Below are positions 43,643-53,249 of a DNA stretch of 64,000 bases, one piece after another. The notes beneath the pieces were generated by a model. It had not been told where the DNA came from and ran no database searches. It worked only from the letters and a program-made list of their open reading frames with translations. Position numbers and translations under genes: made by a program. The first letter of the stretch is position 1, and the number at the start of each line of letters is the position of its first letter. The DNA is from Caproicibacterium argilliputei (GTDB lineage: Bacteria > Bacillota > Clostridia > Oscillospirales > Acutalibacteraceae), in assembly GCF_029211325.2 (NCBI RefSeq), contig NZ_CP135996.1, forward strand, positions 2,108,001 through 2,172,000, given 5' to 3'.

Positions 43643-45757
43643 ATGAAGGCAACTCACAAAAACAAGGAACGGGAGGGTGCAGGCATCCTGACCAAACTGC
43701 TGGCCGTACTGCTGACACCGGTCGCTGCATCCGTGGTGATCATGCTGCTGCTCGTTTTTAACAGCACCAGCAACATTCTGCTTTCCCGCAGTGAAACCAT
43801 TTTGAGTAAGAGCAGCGAAAGTGTCACCAATGAAACCAGCGGATGGATTCAGAAAAACCTGACCGCTTTGGATGCGGAGCGGTCTGCACTGGAGTATGTG
43901 AATCCCAAAAACGGCGCGGAAACTCTGCGCTTTCTGAAACACACCACAAACCGCTATGACACCTTCAAAAACGGCATTTACATGGGTCTGCCAACCGGCG
44001 CGTTGGTGGATCCTACCTACACGCCGCCTGCCGGTTACGACGCACGCGAGCGTTCTTGGTACAAAACCGGCATTAACACAGACAAGTTTACCCTTGGGCC
44101 CGTTTACATGGACGCAAGCACAAAAAAGTACATTGTCAGCGCCTCTGCATCCTTAACGGGAGCGAACGGCGCAAAGGCAGGTGTGCTTGCCGCTGACATT
44201 TCTCTGGACTCCATTACAGGAATCGTCAAGGACATTACCATTGAAAAAACCGGCGGCGTTTCGTTAATTGACGCCAACACCAACATGGTCATCGGCTCCA
44301 AAAACAGTTCTGTGGTCGGTAAAACACTGGATAAAGAGTCGAACGGCCTTTACCAGTTTGCCGCCAGTAAAGTCAAACAGGGCACGCAGGGCATTTTCCT
44401 ATATGAAAACGGCAGCAGCAGTATGTACATCGACCTGCAGAAAATTTCGGGCAGCAACTGGATTGCGCTTTCCTATGTACCGAAAAGTGAAATTTTAAGC
44501 GCAATGAGCTCCCTCACAAGTTCCCTGCTGATTATGGCGATTGTCACCATCTTGGTTCTGGGCGCACTCATCACGTTCTCGATTAACCGCATGGTCAATA
44601 AACCCGTCAAAGCACTGGACGGTGTTGCCAAACGAATTGCAGACGGCCATTTGGACGAGCAAATCACGTTCCACTCCCGCGATGAATTCGGCACTTTGGC
44701 AGATAATTTCAGCAAAACCGTAACCCGCCTGCGTGATTACGTCAACTACATTGATGAAATCGCGGATATACTCAACGAAATCGCCGCGAACAATCTGAAT
44801 TATCAGCTCAAGTACAACTATGAAGGCGAATTTGCCAAAGTCAAAGCCGCCCTGCAGCACATTTCCGCTTCTCTGAGCGAAACCATCGGTGCCATCCGGC
44901 AGTCTGCCGACCAGGTTGCCGCCGGTTCTGACCAAGTTGCCGCCGGTGCACAGTCCCTGAGCCAAGGTGCAACGGAGCAGGCCTCCTCTGTTGAGGAGCT
45001 TGCCGCAACCATCGACGAAGTTTCCAAACAGGTCAGCGAGAACGCCGACAAAGCCACACAGGCCAACACCGGCATGGAAACGGTGGAGCAGCAGCTATTG
45101 GAAAGCAACAGCCAGATGCAGGAGATGGTTCGTGCCATGGGCGACATTACAACCAGCTCCGACCAAATCAGCAAAATCATCAAAACCATCGAGGACATCG
45201 CGTTCCAGACAAACATCCTCGCGCTGAATGCCGCAGTCGAAGCGGCACGCGCCGGCGAAGCAGGCAAGGGCTTCTCCGTTGTCGCTGATGAGGTACGCAA
45301 CCTCGCCGGCAAGTCTGCGGACGCCTCCAAGAGCACTTCTGAATTGATTGAACGTTCGCTGCAGGCAGTCAAACGCGGCTCCAACATTGCAGATGAAACC
45401 GCGCAGTCGCTTCTGACCGCCGTTGACGGCACAAAGGCGATTGCTTCCGGTATCAATCAGATCGCAGAAAATTCGAACCGCCAGTCTGATTCCATCGCGC
45501 AGATTACGCAGGGTATCGACCAGATTTCCAGTGTTGTGCAGACGACCTCCGCCACCTCGGAGGAATCCGCCGCCGCTTCCGAAGAACTCTCCGGGCAGGC
45601 ACAGATGCTGAAAAAATTGGTAGAGCAGTTCCGCCTCAAGGAGGACGCCGAAGCGGCTGCCGCACCGGCCGCTTTCGCACAAGCGGCTCCACCGGCACCT
45701 GCCGCCCCGCACACTGCCTGCATCAACAGTAGCGACAGCGGCAAATACAGCTTCTAA
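43643..45757 (+). CDS. Methyl-accepting chemotaxis protein with dCache sensor
   Basis: The 704-residue protein has a membrane helix at about residues 14-36, an external double-Cache-type domain with RERSWYKTG, a second helix at about 290-315, a HAMP region ([20 protein letters not shown]) and a long signalling domain with the conserved hairpin tip [20 protein letters not shown]. Receptors of this type sense small ligands outside the cell and steer the CheA kinase. AGGAGG precedes the ATG. The tail is rich in Ala and Pro. No che or flagellar genes are in the window. Confidence 0.95.
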   Translation: MKATHKNKEREGAGILTKLLAVLLTPVAASVVIMLLLVFNSTSNILLSRSETILSKSSESVTNETSGWIQKNLTALDAERSALEYVNPKNGAETLRFLKHTTNRYDTFKNGIYMGLPTGALVDPTYTPPAGYDARERSWYKTGINTDKFTLGPVYMDASTKKYIVSASASLTGANGAKAGVLAADISLDSITGIVKDITIEKTGGVSLIDANTNMVIGSKNSSVVGKTLDKESNGLYQFAASKVKQGTQGIFLYENGSSSMYIDLQKISGSNWIALSYVPKSEILSAMSSLTSSLLIMAIVTILVLGALITFSINRMVNKPVKALDGVAKRIADGHLDEQITFHSRDEFGTLADNFSKTVTRLRDYVNYIDEIADILNEIAANNLNYQLKYNYEGEFAKVKAALQHISASLSETIGAIRQSADQVAAGSDQVAAGAQSLSQGATEQASSVEELAATIDEVSKQVSENADKATQANTGMETVEQQLLESNSQMQEMVRAMGDITTSSDQISKIIKTIEDIAFQTNILALNAAVEAARAGEAGKGFSVVADEVRNLAGKSADASKSTSELIERSLQAVKRGSNIADETAQSLLTAVDGTKAIASGINQIAENSNRQSDSIAQITQGIDQISSVVQTTSATSEESAAASEELSGQAQMLKKLVEQFRLKEDAEAAAAPAAFAQAAPPAPAAPHTACINSSDSGKYSF

Positions 45758-45771
45758 AGCAAACAAAAATG

Positions 45772-45832
45772 CCAGAAAAAGACGGACAAATCGGAAGCAC
45801 GGTCTTCCGGTTTTGCCCGTCTTTTTTGCACT
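45772..45832. terminator. Bidirectional intrinsic terminator
   Basis: AAAAAGACGG-CAAA and TTTG-CCGTCTTTTTT flank an inner CGGAAG/CTTCCG stem. It serves the chemoreceptor gene and the convergent GH31 gene. Confidence 0.85.
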
Positions 45833-45845
45833 CAAAAAATCTTTC

Positions 45846-47825
45846 TTACAGTCTGCGGAACACAGGAATGCAGTCCATTGGCGTTTCGCATGAAATACGC
45901 CGGCCGCCTTCGTATTTCTGCCCGTCAGACAGCGCCTGCCACTGCCCCGCCGGCAGGTAAACATTTCTGGAGGTCTGATCCGGATACAGAACCGGCGCCA
46001 CCAGGTAGGAAGAGCCGAACATATACTGGTCACACAGCTCCCAGCAGACCTTGTCCTGCGGAAATTCGTAAAACATCGTACGCATCATCGGTGCGCCGGT
46101 TTCGTGCGCTTCCTGCGAAAGCTTAAGGAGATACGGCTTGAGTTCCAGACGAATCTGCAGGTACTTTTTCATGATGGAGAAGGCTTTCTCCCCGTAGCTC
46201 CACAGTTCGTTCGGCTGGCCGGTGTACAGGTATCCGCCGCCATAGTCTTTGTCGCTCAGCGGCGGAATATTGTGCGGTTCCCGGTCGCCGTGCATCCGCA
46301 GAACCGGACAGAACACCGCAAATTGGAACCAGCGCAGCAGCAGCTGCACAAACGCCGGGTCACTGCCGTCGCCGTCCATAAAGCCGCCGATGTCGGAAGT
46401 CCACCACGGAATGCCCGCCAAGCCGATATTCAAGCCTGCCGTAACCTGGTCGCGGAACGCCTCAAAGGTACTGGGAACATCACCGGACCACACCAGTGCC
46501 GCGTACTTCTGGCTGCCTGCCCAAGCGCTGCGCACCAGATTGACAAAATCGGCTTGTCCGGTGCTTTTCTGACCGTCAAAAAAAGCCTTGGTGTACAGCA
46601 GTGGATAAACGTTGCTGACTTTCAGCGCCGGCCCGAGGTAATAGCGGTAGTTGGAAAAATCGTACACAGAGTAATCCGGTTCCGCATTGTCCAACCAGAA
46701 AAAGTCGATGCCGTACTGAACATAATTTTCGCGGCAGACGTCCCAGATGAAGTCCCGCGCCTCCGGATTCATCGCATCAAAGGTGACACAATCGCCGTTA
46801 AAGTCGTAGGTCTGTATAGTGCCGTGCTCTGTGGTGACCAGCAACCCGCGCTCATACATTTCGGCAAAGTGGCTGCATTTGCGGTCTACCGACGGCCAAA
46901 CCGAAACCATCACCTTGGTGCCCATTGCGTGCAGTTCGTCCGTCATAGCTTTGGGGTCGGGCCAGTATTCCGGGTCAAACCCCCAGTCTCCCTGCCGAAT
47001 CCAGTGGAAGAAATCAATGACAATGACATCCAGTGGAATGCCGAGTTCTTTGTACTTTCTGGCAACGGACAAAACCTCTTCCTGTGTGCGGTAGCGCAGC
47101 TTGCACTGCCAAAGTCCCATGATGTTTTCCGGCAGCAGCGGCGCGCGGCCGGTCACTTCCGTGTAATTTTTCAGGATCGCCGCCGGTGTGTCGTCCGCTG
47201 TCATCCAGTAGTCCATCTGGTCGGTCATTTCCGCAACCCACTCGGTGCAGTTTTTGCCGAACGATACCCGCCCAACCGCCGGATTATTCCACAGAAAGCC
47301 ATAGCCCAAACTAGAAACAGCAAACGGCACTGTCACCTGTGAGTTCCGCTGCGCCAGCTCCAGCATACAACCTTTTAAATTAAGATAGGGCTGCTGATAC
47401 TGCCCCATGCCGAAAATCTTTTCACCGTCGTTGCTTTCAAAACGGACGTGCAGCTGATACTCCCCGGCGACAATCGGCACAAACTCGCGGGCAATGATTT
47501 TCGTGCACTTACTTTCGCGGCTGATGGTGCCGCCATAGCAGTGGAAAAACTCCTGCAGAATCTGCCGGTCGCCGCTGTAAAACGTAATGACACCGGCAAA
47601 GTTGACGCAGGCGCGCAGCGTTCCGTTTTGAATAACCGCCTGCTCCTGTGAAATGGTCACCTGCGGTTCTGACGCGGGCGGCGCGCCCAGCGCCCAGTCC
47701 CGGCTGCTGAAGCGTCCGAATTTTGCACAGCGCACCCGCAGCGCATTTTTGCCCCACGCCTCAATGCGCAGCGTTTCTCCCTGCTTGGTAAAAACAAGCG
47801 CATGATTTTCTTCTGAGAAAGACAT
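45846..47825 (-). CDS. Glycoside hydrolase family 31 alpha-xylosidase
   Basis: The 659-residue protein has an N-terminal beta-sandwich and the GH31 barrel, with the nucleophile Asp 379 in FFWLDNAEPD and the acid/base Asp 449 in WSGDVPST. The DFFHW and WLDNAEPD versions of the motifs are those of YicI-like alpha-xylosidases, which release xylose from isoprimeverose or xyloglucan fragments. There is no signal peptide. I start it at 47825 because GGGGTG lies upstream; the longer frame reaches into the promoter. A divergent AraC gene starts 120 bp away. Confidence 0.92.
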   Translation of the reverse strand: MSFSEENHALVFTKQGETLRIEAWGKNALRVRCAKFGRFSSRDWALGAPPASEPQVTISQEQAVIQNGTLRACVNFAGVITFYSGDRQILQEFFHCYGGTISRESKCTKIIAREFVPIVAGEYQLHVRFESNDGEKIFGMGQYQQPYLNLKGCMLELAQRNSQVTVPFAVSSLGYGFLWNNPAVGRVSFGKNCTEWVAEMTDQMDYWMTADDTPAAILKNYTEVTGRAPLLPENIMGLWQCKLRYRTQEEVLSVARKYKELGIPLDVIVIDFFHWIRQGDWGFDPEYWPDPKAMTDELHAMGTKVMVSVWPSVDRKCSHFAEMYERGLLVTTEHGTIQTYDFNGDCVTFDAMNPEARDFIWDVCRENYVQYGIDFFWLDNAEPDYSVYDFSNYRYYLGPALKVSNVYPLLYTKAFFDGQKSTGQADFVNLVRSAWAGSQKYAALVWSGDVPSTFEAFRDQVTAGLNIGLAGIPWWTSDIGGFMDGDGSDPAFVQLLLRWFQFAVFCPVLRMHGDREPHNIPPLSDKDYGGGYLYTGQPNELWSYGEKAFSIMKKYLQIRLELKPYLLKLSQEAHETGAPMMRTMFYEFPQDKVCWELCDQYMFGSSYLVAPVLYPDQTSRNVYLPAGQWQALSDGQKYEGGRRISCETPMDCIPVFRRL

Positions 47826-47850
47826 GATTGCACCCCAATCCTTTTTACAG

Positions 47851-47870
47851 TATACTGATACTATACTGAT
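47851..47870. promoter_or_regulatory. Direct repeat between GH31 and its AraC gene
   Basis: TATACTGAT occurs twice, 11 bp apart (47851 and 47862), that is one helical turn, in the divergent promoter region. This suits a dimeric AraC-type activator. Confidence 0.45.
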
Positions 47871-47945
47871 TTTTCGCAAGGGATTCTTGAAGAAAATTGA
47901 CGACTCTTAACACAATCCTGACCTTTGCAAGGAGGAAACCGCCGC

Positions 47946-48851
47946 ATGAATCCGGATATCCTGAAAGAAAAAATTCCGCACGGTGACGCACTGTTTCCGT
48001 TGATGGTTCATATCATTGACACCGACACCCGCCTGCGCGAACGGCTGGTCTGCCACTGGCACGAGGAAGTGGAGCTGCTGGTAGTGACGGCAGGCAGCGC
48101 CGCTTTCCGCATTGACGCGCGCAGCTATCCCGTCCAAGCAGGCGATGCGCTGTTTGTCAACTCCAACTGCCTGCACGCAGCCACCACAGCAGAAAACAAG
48201 CCCTTTCGCTTTTTCGCTGTGGTGTTTCAGCCTGTGGTTCTGGGCAGCTGCGTGGAGGACGGTATTTCCCAAAAATACGTTGCGCCGGTATTGGATGGGC
48301 GCACCTGCTTTCCCGAACACATCCGGCCGGACACCGTGTGGGGGCAGCAGGTCTGTTCGCTGCTGGAACAAATCCGTGACGCTTATGTACAGCAGGAAAA
48401 AGCGTTTGATCTGCTAATTAAAGCAAAGCTGCAGGAACTGTGGTACCTGCTGTACTTGCACGCGGAAACTGTACAGGAACCATCCGCCGCACAGTGCGAC
48501 TATCGCGTGGCGCGCATGAAGGCGATTTTAAGCTATCTGCAGCGGCACTATCGCCAAAAGATCACCCTGCCGGAACTGGCAACTGCCTTTCAAATGAGTG
48601 AGGGGCAGTTCTGCCGTTTTTTCAAGTCCATGATGAAAATGTCCGCTGTGGAGTATCTCAACGCCTGCCGCATCCGAGAAAGCGGACTGCTGCTGCAGGA
48701 AACTGACAAGGAAATCGGCGAAATCGCCGGGCTTTCCGGTTTTAACAACATCAGCTACTTTAACAAAGTGTTTCGGCGGTATATGCACTGCTCCCCCTCT
48801 GCCTTTCGGCGGGAACACGCGGAAAAGGAAGAAAACGTAAAACAGGCATAA
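47946..48851 (+). CDS. AraC family transcriptional regulator (GH31-linked)
   Basis: The 301-residue protein has a cupin sensor (CHWHEEVELLVVTAG, GDALFVNSNCLHA) and a C-terminal AraC domain with two helix-turn-helix motifs (TLPELATAFQMSEGQFCRFF and IGEIAGLSGFNNISYFNKVF). AAGGAGGA nine bases upstream selects the ATG at 47946. Its divergent place next to the GH31 alpha-xylosidase gene suggests that it controls that gene. A terminator on the opposite strand follows at once. Confidence 0.92.
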   Translation: MNPDILKEKIPHGDALFPLMVHIIDTDTRLRERLVCHWHEEVELLVVTAGSAAFRIDARSYPVQAGDALFVNSNCLHAATTAENKPFRFFAVVFQPVVLGSCVEDGISQKYVAPVLDGRTCFPEHIRPDTVWGQQVCSLLEQIRDAYVQQEKAFDLLIKAKLQELWYLLYLHAETVQEPSAAQCDYRVARMKAILSYLQRHYRQKITLPELATAFQMSEGQFCRFFKSMMKMSAVEYLNACRIRESGLLLQETDKEIGEIAGLSGFNNISYFNKVFRRYMHCSPSAFRREHAEKEENVKQA

Positions 48852-48877
48852 AAAAAGCGCGCCTGCGCGCGCTGAAA
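48851..48877 (-). terminator. Intrinsic terminator after the first NlpC/P60 gene
   Basis: On the minus strand GCGCGC arms pair around a short GC-rich loop and run into TTTTTTT. Confidence 0.75.
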
Positions 48878-48894
48878 ATAACTGCTTGTCCCTT

Positions 48895-50166
48895 TTACAG
48901 ACGACCAAACGCATAAAAATGCTGCCGCCAGTACGCGGTGTCAATCGACGTATACTGCACCGGATTTCCGGCGTGAATCATGGTGTTGCTGCCGGCGTAA
49001 ATGCCGACGTGTGTCACCGTTTCTCCGCAGTCATAGGTGCCGGTAAAGAAAATGATATCGCCCGGCCGCGCTTCCGACACGGAAATCGGCGTGCATTGGT
49101 CATAAATTCCCTGCGCCGTTGTTCGCGGAAGATTATGTACACCGGAATGGGTGAAAACCCAGCAGACAAAGCTGCTGCAGTCAAACGCACTTGGGCCATT
49201 GGCACCCATCACATACGGGGTTCCCAAATGTTTTTCCGCTTCCGCAATCAAGCTGGAGAAGGAGCCGGAACTGGACTGCGAGGCGGAGGAGCCGATGGAG
49301 GAAAGGCTGCTGCCGCTGTCTGTGGAACTGCTGTCAGACGCAGACTGGCTGGAACTTTCTGATGATTGCTCCGCACGGCTGGCAGCCGCTGCCGCCTGCT
49401 GCTGCTTTTTCTGCTGCTCCTGTTTCTGCGTCCAGGCATCTATTGCCGAGGCAATTTTGGCAGCCTGCACATCCAGTGAGGCATTCTGGTCCTGCAGGTT
49501 CACTTCCTGCTGCCCCAGTTCTTTTAAAAACTGATTCGTTTCCGTAAGTGCCGCCGCAAGCTCCTGCTGCTTGCCTGCCACACTGCTTTGAATCTCCTCC
49601 GCCTGCGTGCGCTTCTGTCGGATGGTTTCCTGTGCTTGCTGCACCGCCGCCTTGTCGGCTTTCAACCGGTTGATCAGCGCGGTGTCGTGCTTCGCAACCA
49701 TCTGCAGGGCTTCCGACTTATCCGAAAGGTCAGAAAGCGTCTGTGAAGAAAGCAGAATCTGCAGGTTACGCGCCTCGCCGGACATATACAAAGCGCGCAG
49801 GCGTTCTTTGAGCAGTTGGTTGTCCGCATCAATCTGCTTCTGCTTTTCGGTGATTTCATTCTGCGCCTTCTGCATTTGCAAATCCAAACTGGTAATCTGG
49901 TTGCTGCAGTCATTGATTTGCTCCTCAATAACCGCAAGCTGTGACTGCAGCGCCGCGCCGTAAGCTTCTTTTTTACTTTGGTCATTTCGCAGGGACGCCA
50001 GCTTTTGCTGGTTTTCCTGCTGCAGCTGCGCATACTGTGCCTGCTTCTCTTTCAGCGTATTCACGTCGTCCTCTGCAAAAGCAGGCGCCAAAACCGACAC
50101 AGCCGCAAAAAGCACCGCAAAGAGCGTCAAAGCTGCCCGCTTTGCCGCCGTTTTCTTCTGCTTCAC
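48895..50166 (-). CDS. Secreted NlpC/P60 peptidoglycan endopeptidase with coiled coil
   Basis: The 423-residue protein has a signal peptide (hydrophobic core AALTLFAVLFAAVSVL, cleavage after AFA), a long coiled coil (about residues 30-240), a Ser-rich linker and a C-terminal NlpC/P60 domain. The catalytic residues are intact: Cys in AFDCSSFVCW (about 330), His in THVGIYAG and His in MIHAGNP. It should cut peptide cross-links in the cell wall, with the coiled coil acting as a regulatory or docking part, as in PcsB/CwlO-type proteins. AGGGAG is six bases before a GTG at 50166; the ATG at 50172 directly touches the site. A paralogue lies at 59200. Confidence 0.92.
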   Translation of the reverse strand: MKQKKTAAKRAALTLFAVLFAAVSVLAPAFAEDDVNTLKEKQAQYAQLQQENQQKLASLRNDQSKKEAYGAALQSQLAVIEEQINDCSNQITSLDLQMQKAQNEITEKQKQIDADNQLLKERLRALYMSGEARNLQILLSSQTLSDLSDKSEALQMVAKHDTALINRLKADKAAVQQAQETIRQKRTQAEEIQSSVAGKQQELAAALTETNQFLKELGQQEVNLQDQNASLDVQAAKIASAIDAWTQKQEQQKKQQQAAAAASRAEQSSESSSQSASDSSSTDSGSSLSSIGSSASQSSSGSFSSLIAEAEKHLGTPYVMGANGPSAFDCSSFVCWVFTHSGVHNLPRTTAQGIYDQCTPISVSEARPGDIIFFTGTYDCGETVTHVGIYAGSNTMIHAGNPVQYTSIDTAYWRQHFYAFGRL

Positions 50167-50342
50167 GCACATCTCCCTTTCCCATTTTTCCTATTTCCGC
50201 CGCACGCCGCAAACAACTCATTTTTCCGCCACAATTTTCTTTTATTGTACTACTGATCGACAGAATTGTCCACACGGGATTCTGCAGAATCCGGCATTTT
50301 TCGCGCGTATAGCAGACTGTTTTGCTGCGCTGCTGCAGGCAG

Positions 50343-53039
50343 TCATTTGCTCCACCTTTTTCGTTTTTGCAGTTTCTCTAAAGCCGTGCGGCAGTCTTCA
50401 TCGCCCTGTTCCGCCCCTAACCGGTACCAGCGAACCGCCTCGTCCAAATCTTTCGGAACGCCGGTTCCTTTTTCATATAAAAAACCGATACTGGAAGCCG
50501 CAAATGCATAGCCGCCGCGGAACGCCTGCTGGTACAGCTGCATCGCCTTTTCCGGATTCCGCTCCACGCCTTCGCCGGTTTCGTAGCAGTCGCCCAATTC
50601 GTTAAACGCACACAGATTTCCCTGCTCTGCGGCAAGCTGGTACAGCTGCGCTGCCTGCTGCAAATCCTTTTTCACGCCGCGGCCGTACCGATACGCATGA
50701 CCCAGATGATACAGCGCCGTATCGCTGCCTTTATCTGCCGCCAAGCGGTACAGGCGGAGCGCTTCCTGCTGATCCCGCGCAACACCGAAGCCGTTTTCAT
50801 AAAGGAAACCTAAATGAACGCAGGCGGAAACTTCACCCTGACGCACGGCAAGTCGGTACCATTTGACGGCTTCGTCGTAGTTCTGCGCCACACCGATTCC
50901 ATGGTGGTAGCAGTTACCGGTGTCAAACTGCCCGATGGCATAGCCCTGCTCTGCCGCACTGCGATACAGTTGAAATGCTTTTTCCGAATTTTTCGGAACG
51001 CCGCGGCCGGTTTCATAAAAGTAGCCCAAGTCCACCTGTGACGGCGCATACCCCTGTTCGGCGGAAATTTGATAGTGCTTCGCCGCCTCAGCATCGTCCT
51101 TTGCCACGCCGTGACCAAACTCATAGCATTTGCCGAGATTGTGAAGGGCTCGAACATAGTTCTGCTCTGCCGCCCGCGTAAACCACTGCATTGCTTCCGA
51201 AAAGCTTTGCTCCACCAAATCGCCGTAAAAGAAGCAATCGCCAAGCCGATTCTGCGCCGGCGCGTACCCCTGCTCAGCGGACTGCCGATACAGCTGCACA
51301 GCCCTTTCGCCGTTTTTCTCAACACCGAAGCCGTTTTCAAAGCATTCCCCCAGCAGAAACTGCGCACGCGGATACGCCTGCTCCGCCGCCTGCGTGAACC
51401 ACTTCGCGGCCTCTTCATTCTTTTCTTCGGTACCAATACCGTTGTAATAACAGAAGCCCAAACCGCACTGCGCCGGTACATATCCCTGCTCAGCGGATTG
51501 CCGGTACAGCACGAATGCCTGCTCTGCATTTTGCTCCGTACCAACACCGTGCTCCAGACACCACGCCAAGTCATACTGCCCCTGCGGGCTCTGCTGCGCC
51601 GCCTTTCGGAAACATTCCACCGCCTGCTCCGGATTTCGCGCGGTGCCGCTGCCGTTCAGCAGGCACTCGCCCAGCAGGCTTTGAGCACGCGCATATCCGT
51701 GCTCTGCCGCTTGTGCAAACCACCGTACCGCTTCGGTGTCGTCTGCTGCCGTACCAATGCCGTTTGCATAGCAGATTCCCAGGCTGCACTGAGCCAGAAC
51801 ATACTGCTGTTCTGCAGACTGTCGGTACAGCGCGAATGCCTGCTCTGCATTTTGCTCCGTACCAACACCGTGCTCCAAACACCACGCCAGGTCATACTGC
51901 CCCTGCGGGTGCTGCTGCACCGCCGCTTTGCGGAAGTATTCCACCGCTTTTTCAAAGTTCCGCTCAATGCCGCGGCCGTTCAGCAGGCACTCGCCCAGCA
52001 GACTCTCCGCGTGGGCGTGCTCCTGCTTTGCCGCCAGCGTAAACCAGCGCACTGCTTCGGCGTCGTCTTCTTCGGTGCCAACCCCGTAATAATAACAGCC
52101 CCCCACGCTGCACAGACCCGGCGCGTATCCCTGCGCGGCGGACTGCCGGTACATCTCCAGCGCTTTTTTCGGATCTGCTTCAGTTCCGTACGCAAATTCA
52201 TAGCATTCGCCCAAAAGGTACTGTGCAGAAGCTTCTTTCTGCCCGGCGCCCTTGGTCAGCCAGAAAAAAGCCTGTTTGTCGCTCTGCTCTACTTTTTCTC
52301 CCTGCAAAAACAGGAATCCCAGACGGCTTTGCGCCGAAGGAAAGCCCCCTTCGGCAGCCAGACGGTACAGTTCAACAGCTTTCACCGGATTTTGCTCTGT
52401 GCCGTACCCGTTATCATAGCATTCGCCCAGCAGAAATTGCGCCCGCGCGTATTCCTGTTTTGCAGACTTAGAGAACCAATATACCGCCTGCGCGTCGTCA
52501 GCCTCCACCGCGATGCCGTGATAGTAAAAGAAACCCAGATTGCACTGTGCCGGCGCAAACCCCTGCTCGGCCGACAGCAAATATTCCTGCGCCGCCTGCT
52601 CCTGATCCTGCACAATGCCTGCACCCAGTTCCAAATGCCAACCGTACAGGCACTGTGCCGGTGCAAAGCCCTGCTCCGCTGCCTCTTGATAGTACTGAAT
52701 TGCCAATGCGTTGTCCTGTTCCACGCCAAAGCCATTTTCATAGCAGAGACCCAGATAATACTGGGCGGTCACGTGCCCCTGCTCGGCCGCTCGGCGAAAC
52801 CAATATGCCGCCTGGGAAAAGTCCCGCTTTCCACCATCACCAGTATAGCAGCGGACTGCCAGTTCGTACTGTGCCTGCAGGTCGCTGCCCTCCGCACGCG
52901 CTGTCAGTTCCTGCAGAGCCTCCCGCCGGCGATTCAAAAGGGCGGCTGCTTCGGCAACCAGTTTCGGGTTCAGAAAGAACACGGTTGCCGCATCGTTTGG
53001 ACCAGCATCCTTATCAGGATGCATATCCTTTTCATTCAT
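50343..53039 (-). CDS. Large Sel1-like repeat protein
   Basis: The 898-residue protein is built of about 22-23 Sel1-like repeats of 36 residues from residue 55 to the end (pattern ARAQFLLGECYENGFGVEQN, then AVxLYRxSAEQGY). The first 50 residues are charged and end in a short helix. There is no signal peptide or membrane segment, so the solenoid should lie in the cytoplasm. Sel1 proteins serve as scaffolds for protein-protein contacts; the partners here are unknown. The ATG has AAAGGAG upstream. Two three-repeat blocks in the middle are nearly identical, a sign of recent internal duplication. Single-gene unit beside an NlpC/P60 gene and a chemoreceptor gene. Confidence 0.92.
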   Translation of the reverse strand: MNEKDMHPDKDAGPNDAATVFFLNPKLVAEAAALLNRRREALQELTARAEGSDLQAQYELAVRCYTGDGGKRDFSQAAYWFRRAAEQGHVTAQYYLGLCYENGFGVEQDNALAIQYYQEAAEQGFAPAQCLYGWHLELGAGIVQDQEQAAQEYLLSAEQGFAPAQCNLGFFYYHGIAVEADDAQAVYWFSKSAKQEYARAQFLLGECYDNGYGTEQNPVKAVELYRLAAEGGFPSAQSRLGFLFLQGEKVEQSDKQAFFWLTKGAGQKEASAQYLLGECYEFAYGTEADPKKALEMYRQSAAQGYAPGLCSVGGCYYYGVGTEEDDAEAVRWFTLAAKQEHAHAESLLGECLLNGRGIERNFEKAVEYFRKAAVQQHPQGQYDLAWCLEHGVGTEQNAEQAFALYRQSAEQQYVLAQCSLGICYANGIGTAADDTEAVRWFAQAAEHGYARAQSLLGECLLNGSGTARNPEQAVECFRKAAQQSPQGQYDLAWCLEHGVGTEQNAEQAFVLYRQSAEQGYVPAQCGLGFCYYNGIGTEEKNEEAAKWFTQAAEQAYPRAQFLLGECFENGFGVEKNGERAVQLYRQSAEQGYAPAQNRLGDCFFYGDLVEQSFSEAMQWFTRAAEQNYVRALHNLGKCYEFGHGVAKDDAEAAKHYQISAEQGYAPSQVDLGYFYETGRGVPKNSEKAFQLYRSAAEQGYAIGQFDTGNCYHHGIGVAQNYDEAVKWYRLAVRQGEVSACVHLGFLYENGFGVARDQQEALRLYRLAADKGSDTALYHLGHAYRYGRGVKKDLQQAAQLYQLAAEQGNLCAFNELGDCYETGEGVERNPEKAMQLYQQAFRGGYAFAASSIGFLYEKGTGVPKDLDEAVRWYRLGAEQGDEDCRTALEKLQKRKRWSK
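51570..52010 (-). repeat. Internal block duplication in the Sel1 gene
   Basis: Stretches such as TCATACTGCCCCTGCGGG recur at 51571 and 51892, 321 bp (107 codons) apart, with most of the sequence between conserved. It corresponds to a unit of three Sel1 repeats. Confidence 0.75.
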
Positions 53040-53169
53040 GTTGAAACCGGCTCCTTTCCGGCGGCAAAACGCCGCTGTATTTTTTCGGTTATATCACACA
53101 GTATCGCATAAATTCAGGGGTCTGTCACGCAAGTTCTTCCACTATTTTTGTTACCGCAAACTTTCGGTA

Positions 53170-53210
53170 CAGAAACAGCCGCAGGGCTCGGCGGCACCTG
53201 CGGCTGTTCG
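53170..53210 (-). terminator. Possible terminator after the second chemoreceptor gene
   Basis: ACAGCCGCAG and CTGCGGCTGT pair around a GC-rich loop; on the minus strand it is followed by TTCTG, a weak T run. Confidence 0.5.
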
Positions 53211-53249
53211 TCAAAACCGAAATACAGAAAATCTTCGGTTCACACGGGT

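Noticed and set aside
51069..53111. Long plus-strand open frame of 680 codons opposite the Sel1 gene
   Set aside because: It arises from the codon pattern of the repeated Sel1 units. Its translation is rich in Arg, His and Leu with no known motif, while the minus strand is a clear repeat protein.
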